DNA from: Halomonas sp. TD01
GTDB taxonomy: Bacteria > Pseudomonadota > Gammaproteobacteria > Pseudomonadales > Halomonadaceae
Length of the DNA: 64,000 bases
Direction: 5' to 3'
NCBI RefSeq assembly: GCF_923868895.1
Contig: NZ_OV350343.1
Coordinates: 2,976,001-3,040,000, forward strand
Each line of letters opens with the position of its first letter. Position 1 is the stretch's first letter. The notes under the pieces are model-generated. The model did no database searches. It was not told where the DNA came from and saw only the letters and a program-made list of their open reading frames with translations. The position numbers and the translations under genes are program-made. Below, piece by piece: positions 58,693 through 64,000 of the stretch.

Positions 58693-61600
58693 ATGCCGAA
58701 CCAGGAAACTTCTGTACTCGAGATCCACGCGACGCTGGTGGAAAAGATCAATTTTGCCTGCCACCAAAGTGCGTTTGCGGTGTTACGGGAATTACAGATT
58801 GAGAACCTGAATGAAGAGCAGACTCTCTCTGATCTTTCCATTGTGCTAGAAGCATCGCCCGCTTTTTTGAAGCAGAAGACCTGGACGGTGGATCGGCTGG
58901 CAGCGGGCGGGAGGCTGGCGCTAAAGGATCGGGATCTTGAGTTGGATGGAGGTTTCCTGTTGGGGCTGACGGAATCCATGCGCGGAATGGTGACGCTTAG
59001 CGTTCGTCAGGGTGAGGAGGTCTTGACGGAGCGGGCAATGCCGGTGGAGCTACTGGCCTGCAACGAGTGGGGTGGCGCTGGCTACATGCCTGAACTGCTG
59101 GCAGCGTTTTGTACCCCCAACGACCCTGCGGTAGATCGGTTGCTGGGTCAAGCCAGCCAGATTTTGCGTAAGGCTGGCAAGCCGGATCAAATCAATGGCT
59201 ACGAGTCTGGCAGCCGCGAGCAGGTATGGCTCATGGCCTCGGCGATTTATACCGCCATGATTGGTATGCAGTTGGGCTATGCGATGCCGCCCGCCAGTTT
59301 CGAAAATAATGGCCAGAAAGTTCGCCTGCCCAACCAGATTGAAAGCGCCAAGGTAGCCACTTGCCTGGACACCACCTTACTGTTTGCAGCCGCTCTTGAG
59401 CAGGCCCAGTTGAACCCGTTGGTGGTGCTTACCAAGGGGCACGCGCTTGTGGGGCTATGGTTAGAAAAGGAGGATCTTGCCAGCGTGGTGGTTGATGAGG
59501 CGGAAACCTTACGCCAGCGGATCCCCCTGCAAGAACTCATCTTGATTGAAACGACCTTGACCACGCAGCATCCCGCCCCGCCTTTTTCCAAGGCGGTGGA
59601 GTCAGGGAATAAACAAGTGGCATTAGACAAGGACAGCGAGTTTATTGCGGCGGTGGATATCCGCCGAGCGCGTGCTCACCGTATCAATCCGATTAGCCTG
59701 ACGTCTCAGCTGGAAAACGCTGTCAATGCGAGTGATGAAACCGCCACGTTCGAGCCGTTTTTAGAAGAGGCACCCAGCCTGCCTTCATCAACGGTGCATA
59801 TAGAAGAGGACGTATTTGAGGATTCGCCTGGTGGTCGGTTAGAGCGTTGGCAGCGCAAACTTCTCGACCTCTCGGCACGCAACCCATTGCTTAACCAAAA
59901 GCCAAATAAAACCAGCTTGCCACTGGTTTGTGGAGACCCCGCTGCACTTGAAGATGTATTGGCCACCGGTGCGCGTATTTCTATTGCGCCGTTTCCGAGG
60001 CTTCAGGCTCAAGATCAGGATGAGGATATTCATCGCCAACGCACGGGTGAAGATCTTAAGGACGAATACTCACGTGATGCACTGGCTAAGAAACAGGTGT
60101 TGGTGGATCTCACTAAAGAAGAGCTAGAGAAGCGCTCGGTGGACATTTACCGCAGGGCGCAAACCTCCTTAAAAGAAGGAGGCTCTAATACGCTGTTTCT
60201 GGCGGTAGGTTTTTTGCTATGGAAGCCGAACGATAAAGGTAACCGTCGTTATCGTGCCCCGTTAATTCTGCTACCGGTCTCGCTTGAGCGTAAGTCGGTG
60301 CGTAGTGGCGTGAAGATGGTTGCTAGCGATGATGAGCCTAGGTTCAACACCACGCTGCTGGAACTATTGAAGAAAGATTTTGCTATCGAGATCAAAGGCC
60401 TTACTGGCGCATTGCCCGAAGATGAGAGTGGCGTCGATGTGGTCAGCATCTGGAACCGCGTACGTCATGCCATTAAGGATGTGCCTGGTTTTGAGGTGGT
60501 CGAAGACGTTGTGCTGGGACATTTCTCCTTCGCCAAGTACCTGATGTGGAAAGATCTGATGGATCGCTCGGAGGCGCTGAAGGAAAGCCCCGTAGTGAAA
60601 CACCTACTAGATACGCCACGTGAACCCTACGAAAGCGATATTCGTTTTGTCGATGCCAAGGATATCGACCGCGAGTACACCCCCGCCGATTTATTGACGC
60701 CTTTACCGGTGGATTCGTCCCAAATGTCGGCGATTGCCACGGCGGATAGGGGCAAAGATTTTGTCATTATCGGGCCGCCAGGTACTGGTAAGAGCCAGAC
60801 CATCGGCAATCTGATTGCCCATATGTTGGGCAAAGGTAAAAAAGTACTGTTTGTTTCCGAGAAAACTGCCGCGCTGGAAGTGGTGCACCGTCGCCTGAAA
60901 GATATTGGCCTGGGGCAGTTCTGTTTGGAGCTGCACTCCAATAAAGCGAAGAAAACGGATGTATTGGATCAGTTGCGTACTTCCTGGAATAGCGCTTCTC
61001 AATTATCAGTGAGTGACTGGAAGGCAGAGGGAGAGCGCCTTAAAACGCTGCGTGATCGTTTGAATCATGTCGTCAATGCCCTACATCAGCGCCGTGGTAA
61101 CGGCCTAACGGCGCACTATGCCATGGGCATTAAAATACGCGATGCCGATTTAGCCGTGAAGGTGAAACTGAGCTGGCCCAGCGCTGACGCTCACGACGAA
61201 AAACAGCTGGAACAGCTGCACGAAATGGCTGAACTGTTGCGCGTGCAGGCGAGCGCCGTGGGGAATTTGGTCGATCATCCACTGCGTGCTGTCAGCAACC
61301 ACGATTGGCGTCCCCAATGGCAGGAAGATGTGGTGAGCGTCGCGAGGCAGTTGCAGGTCAGTGCAGGAAAAATGAAGCAGGATGTGTCGGCACTGGAAAA
61401 GGCGCTGGGCGTTAGCTTAGGCACGCTAAATCTGGCCAAGCTTTCGGCTGTGGCGGAATGCGGCCAAGTGCTGCTAGATGCCTATCGCCAGCAAGCCTCT
61501 TTCGCCCTGGAACCCGATGCGCCGGATCGTCTTGATGCGCTGGAAGAAGCGGTTATACAGCTTAAAGCTTATATCGCTACCCAGGAAAAACTCAGCTGCA

Positions 61601-63912
61601 CCTATGCACCACTGGCTTGGAAAAACCTGGATGCAGCGGCGCTAGGCACTGCCTGGAAAGCCGCCAACGAGACGTGGTGGCCCAAACGCTGGTTTGCCAA
61701 GCGTAGTGTGGTGAAGCAAATGCGTGAAGGGGGAGCCCAGGGTGCTCCAAATCCCGACAATGACATTCCAGTGCTGAAGCAGTTACGCGAAACGGGCGAC
61801 AATATTGATCGCTTAGACGGTGTACTGAAAGGTTTGAGAGGCTGGGACGCTTACAATTCTGACCCCGAGGCCATGGACGCTTTGAAGCTACTGGGTAACC
61901 GTGCCCGAGTAGCTGTGGGTAAGCTGGCCGATGATGCAGAGTCGCTAGCGATGCTACGGGGCAAGATTCGCACACTGCTCTACGATGCCAACGATTTGCT
62001 GGCGCCGGAAGCGCCGGTAGGGCGGGTGATTAATGATGTTAAAGCAACGTTTGAGGCCTTCACGGCGCTCAAAAGTCAGTTTGAAGTGCTGATTGGCTCA
62101 ACGCTGGATGAGCATTTATCTGCCGAAAAGCCCGCTTTGGAAGCATTGAGCGCTCAGTGCCAGGAAATTGTCGATCATCATATTTCTTTAAAAGACTGGT
62201 GTGCCTGGGTACGTCGCCGTTCCGAAGCGTTGGATTACCAGCTTGGGCCACTGGTAGAAGCGATAGAAAGTGGCAGCGTAGCGGCCGCTGAGATCGAAGA
62301 GGTCTTCGAGGCAGCTTATTGTACGTGGTGGTCGTCAGCACTGATTGGTGAAGATGATGTGCTACGTACGTTCTCATCCCCAGAGCATGAAGCCGCCATC
62401 CACAATTTCCGCGAGTTGGACACTCGGTTCAGCGAGCTAACGGCCCACTATATCGCGGCAAATTTGGCGGGCGGTATTCCGGATCAGGAGGGTATCCAGA
62501 AAAGCTCTTCCTGGGGCGTACTGCGCCACGAACTGCAGAAGAAAATGCGCCACAAGCCGGTTCGGGAAATGATGGAAACCATCCCGGATGCGATCACCTC
62601 CTTGGCTCCCTGTCTCATGATGTCACCGCTCTCTATTGCGCAGTTTCTTTCGCCAGGGCAGGCATTGTTTGATGTGGTGATTTTCGATGAGGCCTCTCAG
62701 ATTACCGTGTGGGATGCGGTTGGATCACTCGCTCGCGGTAAGCAGGTCATTGTCGCGGGGGACCCAAAACAGATGCCGCCGACCAATTTCTTTGGCCGCT
62801 CTGATGATGACCCTGATGGCGATGTGGATGGGGAGGGCGACCTGGAGAGCATTCTGGACGAGCTAATGGGGGCCAGTATTCCTCAGCGGGTATTGAACCT
62901 GCATTACCGTTCACGCCGCGAGAGCTTAATCGCATTCTCTAACAGCCGTTACTACGACAACTCTTTGGTGACGTTCCCTGCTCCCGTGCACCCGGATAAA
63001 GGCGTTTCGCTCGTGCGTCCAGAAGGTTTTTATGCCCGTGGTAAAGCACGCCATAACCAGGGCGAGGCCAAAGCAATTGTGGCTGAAATCGTTCGGCGAC
63101 TAACCTCCGACGATGAAGCGGTGCGTCGCCAGTCTATCGGTGTGGTGACCTTCAATACCGAACAGCAGAGCTTGATTGAAGACCTGCTCGATAAAGCGCG
63201 CGGAGAAGACCCTGGTATCGAGTGGGCATTCTCCGACGACGAGCTGGAGCCAGTGTTCGTGAAAAACTTAGAGACGGTGCAGGGGGACGAGCGAGACGTG
63301 ATCCTCTTTAGCATCACCTACGGCCCAGACGAGGCGGGGCATGTCACCATGAACTTCGGCCCGCTAAACCGCAACGGCGGCGAGCGGCGATTAAACGTGG
63401 CCATGACCCGCGCCCGCTCTGAGATGATGGTGTTTTCCACTTTGTCGCCAGAGCGTATCGACCTATCCCGCACCGCAGCTCGCGCGGTGGCAGACCTGAA
63501 GCACTTCCTGGAATATGCCGAACGCGGTGCCTCGGCACTGGGCGCCGCCACTCATGGCTCAGTGGGTGACTTTGAGTCGCCGTTTGAGATTGCGGTTGCC
63601 AGAAGCCTGCAAGAAAAAGGCTGGGTCGTACATCCGCAAATCGGCGTTTCGGCCTACCGTATTGATATGGGCATTGTTCACCCGGATAAACCAGGCATCT
63701 ACTTAGCGGGCATCGAGTGTGATGGCGCTATGTACCACAGCTCTGCGTATGCTCGTGAACGCGACAAGGTGCGCCAGGGGATGCTGGAAGGGCTAGGCTG
63801 GACACTATTTAGAGTATGGTCAACGGACTGGTGGACGAATCGAGCCAAGGCGATAGATGCATTGGATGCAGCCTTGTCGCAGCAGTTGGAAAAAGCTCGA
63901 TCAAATAGCTGA
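58693..63912 (+). CDS. DUF4011-helicase-nuclease protein, probable Hhe-type phage defence
   Basis: A 1,739-residue multidomain protein. Near residue 225 a transglutaminase-like stretch (TCLDTTLLFAAALEQAQL) occurs, then the DUF4011 domain begins around 380 (LERWQRKLLDLSARNPLL). The superfamily 1 helicase has Walker A GPPGTGKSQT (about 693), Walker B VIFDEASQ (about 1329), GDPKQMPPTNFF, LNLHYRSRRESLIAFSN, ETVQGDERDVI and LNVAMTRARSEM. The last ~115 residues (from ESPFEIAVARSLQEKGW) look like a Vsr/DUF559-type endonuclease, with RIDMG and ECDGAMYH as likely catalytic residues. This domain order is that of the single-gene Hhe system reported in a survey of antiviral genes; the assignment is from memory of the architecture. 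AAGGAAAG precedes the ATG. Confidence 0.85.
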   Translation: MPNQETSVLEIHATLVEKINFACHQSAFAVLRELQIENLNEEQTLSDLSIVLEASPAFLKQKTWTVDRLAAGGRLALKDRDLELDGGFLLGLTESMRGMVTLSVRQGEEVLTERAMPVELLACNEWGGAGYMPELLAAFCTPNDPAVDRLLGQASQILRKAGKPDQINGYESGSREQVWLMASAIYTAMIGMQLGYAMPPASFENNGQKVRLPNQIESAKVATCLDTTLLFAAALEQAQLNPLVVLTKGHALVGLWLEKEDLASVVVDEAETLRQRIPLQELILIETTLTTQHPAPPFSKAVESGNKQVALDKDSEFIAAVDIRRARAHRINPISLTSQLENAVNASDETATFEPFLEEAPSLPSSTVHIEEDVFEDSPGGRLERWQRKLLDLSARNPLLNQKPNKTSLPLVCGDPAALEDVLATGARISIAPFPRLQAQDQDEDIHRQRTGEDLKDEYSRDALAKKQVLVDLTKEELEKRSVDIYRRAQTSLKEGGSNTLFLAVGFLLWKPNDKGNRRYRAPLILLPVSLERKSVRSGVKMVASDDEPRFNTTLLELLKKDFAIEIKGLTGALPEDESGVDVVSIWNRVRHAIKDVPGFEVVEDVVLGHFSFAKYLMWKDLMDRSEALKESPVVKHLLDTPREPYESDIRFVDAKDIDREYTPADLLTPLPVDSSQMSAIATADRGKDFVIIGPPGTGKSQTIGNLIAHMLGKGKKVLFVSEKTAALEVVHRRLKDIGLGQFCLELHSNKAKKTDVLDQLRTSWNSASQLSVSDWKAEGERLKTLRDRLNHVVNALHQRRGNGLTAHYAMGIKIRDADLAVKVKLSWPSADAHDEKQLEQLHEMAELLRVQASAVGNLVDHPLRAVSNHDWRPQWQEDVVSVARQLQVSAGKMKQDVSALEKALGVSLGTLNLAKLSAVAECGQVLLDAYRQQASFALEPDAPDRLDALEEAVIQLKAYIATQEKLSCTYAPLAWKNLDAAALGTAWKAANETWWPKRWFAKRSVVKQMREGGAQGAPNPDNDIPVLKQLRETGDNIDRLDGVLKGLRGWDAYNSDPEAMDALKLLGNRARVAVGKLADDAESLAMLRGKIRTLLYDANDLLAPEAPVGRVINDVKATFEAFTALKSQFEVLIGSTLDEHLSAEKPALEALSAQCQEIVDHHISLKDWCAWVRRRSEALDYQLGPLVEAIESGSVAAAEIEEVFEAAYCTWWSSALIGEDDVLRTFSSPEHEAAIHNFRELDTRFSELTAHYIAANLAGGIPDQEGIQKSSSWGVLRHELQKKMRHKPVREMMETIPDAITSLAPCLMMSPLSIAQFLSPGQALFDVVIFDEASQITVWDAVGSLARGKQVIVAGDPKQMPPTNFFGRSDDDPDGDVDGEGDLESILDELMGASIPQRVLNLHYRSRRESLIAFSNSRYYDNSLVTFPAPVHPDKGVSLVRPEGFYARGKARHNQGEAKAIVAEIVRRLTSDDEAVRRQSIGVVTFNTEQQSLIEDLLDKARGEDPGIEWAFSDDELEPVFVKNLETVQGDERDVILFSITYGPDEAGHVTMNFGPLNRNGGERRLNVAMTRARSEMMVFSTLSPERIDLSRTAARAVADLKHFLEYAERGASALGAATHGSVGDFESPFEIAVARSLQEKGWVVHPQIGVSAYRIDMGIVHPDKPGIYLAGIECDGAMYHSSAYARERDKVRQGMLEGLGWTLFRVWSTDWWTNRAKAIDALDAALSQQLEKARSNS

Positions 63913-63930
63913 GGCTTTTAAGATAGCAGA

Positions 63931-63970
63931 ATAAGCTTCTCACAGAGCACTCTATCATTGAGAAGCTTAT
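63931..63970. terminator. Inverted repeat after the helicase-nuclease gene
   Basis: Perfect 12-bp inverted repeat ATAAGCTTCTCA / TGAGAAGCTTAT with a 16-base loop, 18 bases after the stop. It has no clear T-run, so it may be a terminator or another palindromic site. Confidence 0.55.
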
Positions 63971-64000
63971 GCTAACTTAGTCATGACGACTTCTAAGGTG

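Noticed and set aside
1..64000. tRNA, rRNA, known riboswitches and phage attachment sites
   Set aside because: None was recognised by reading; a tRNAscan-SE and Rfam run would be decisive, and any hit would overturn this.

Overview
The window looks like chromosomal DNA of a halophilic gammaproteobacterium of the Halomonas/Halomonadaceae type. This is inferred from gene content and protein style only: relA-mazG, rluF, a trpR-trpE-trpG operon, liu genes, and the csiD/lhgO glutarate pair. Most genes are moderately GC-rich. A clearly AT-richer block at about 43.9-49.1 kb, and the small gene at 14.2 kb, look foreign.

Layout: 0-9.3 kb is a housekeeping run on the + strand (cysM 3' end, rlmD, relA, mazG, ppc, a DUF924 gene, rluF). 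9.35-11.8 kb is a minus-strand trpR-trpE-trpG operon with a textbook TrpR operator in front of it. 11.85-13.75 kb is a Kef-type K+/H+ antiporter. 13.75-21.05 kb is a type VI secretion effector island: a 1,966-residue VgrG-Rhs fusion with a variable C-terminal tip, a tiny overlapping membrane protein (candidate immunity), a beta-barrel protein, and a scar holding fragments of both the barrel gene and the rhs core. Two GacA-box-like palindromes lie upstream of the fusion gene. 21.1-21.9 kb is a methyltransferase.

22-39.4 kb is a branched-chain amino acid catabolic region. The liuRABCDE operon (leucine/isovalerate) plus an acyl-CoA synthetase run leftward. A five-gene Liv-type ABC transporter and then an acyl-CoA dehydrogenase, a 3-hydroxyisobutyryl-CoA hydrolase and a 3-hydroxyisobutyrate dehydrogenase (valine) run rightward. 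Two sites of the form TTnACGTnnACGTnAA suggest that LiuR controls both sides. 39.4-43.5 kb holds a glutathione transferase, an array of 207-bp tandem repeats, a PanE-like reductase and an exported choloylglycine-hydrolase-family enzyme.

43.9-49.2 kb is the most unusual part. Four attC-like palindromes bracket three gene cassettes, with no integrase in the window, as in an integron remnant (CALIN). The cassettes carry two zinc-ribbon plus HEPN-type proteins, a DUF6119/TIGR04141-type protein and another HEPN-like protein; an IS30 element has landed in the first cassette. The cargo looks like candidate defence or toxin genes.

49.4-53.5 kb holds a GlxA-type AraC regulator, an exported metallo-beta-lactamase-fold protein, and a LysR regulator divergent from a PRISE-type reductase. 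53.5-54.7 kb has no intact gene but contains a GNAT remnant and two 102-bp direct repeats, each ending in a hairpin. 54.7-58.4 kb holds a small membrane protein, a PHB-depolymerase-family esterase, and lhgO-glaH (glutarate to 2-oxoglutarate). 58.7-63.9 kb is one large DUF4011-helicase-nuclease gene, probably an Hhe-type phage-defence protein.
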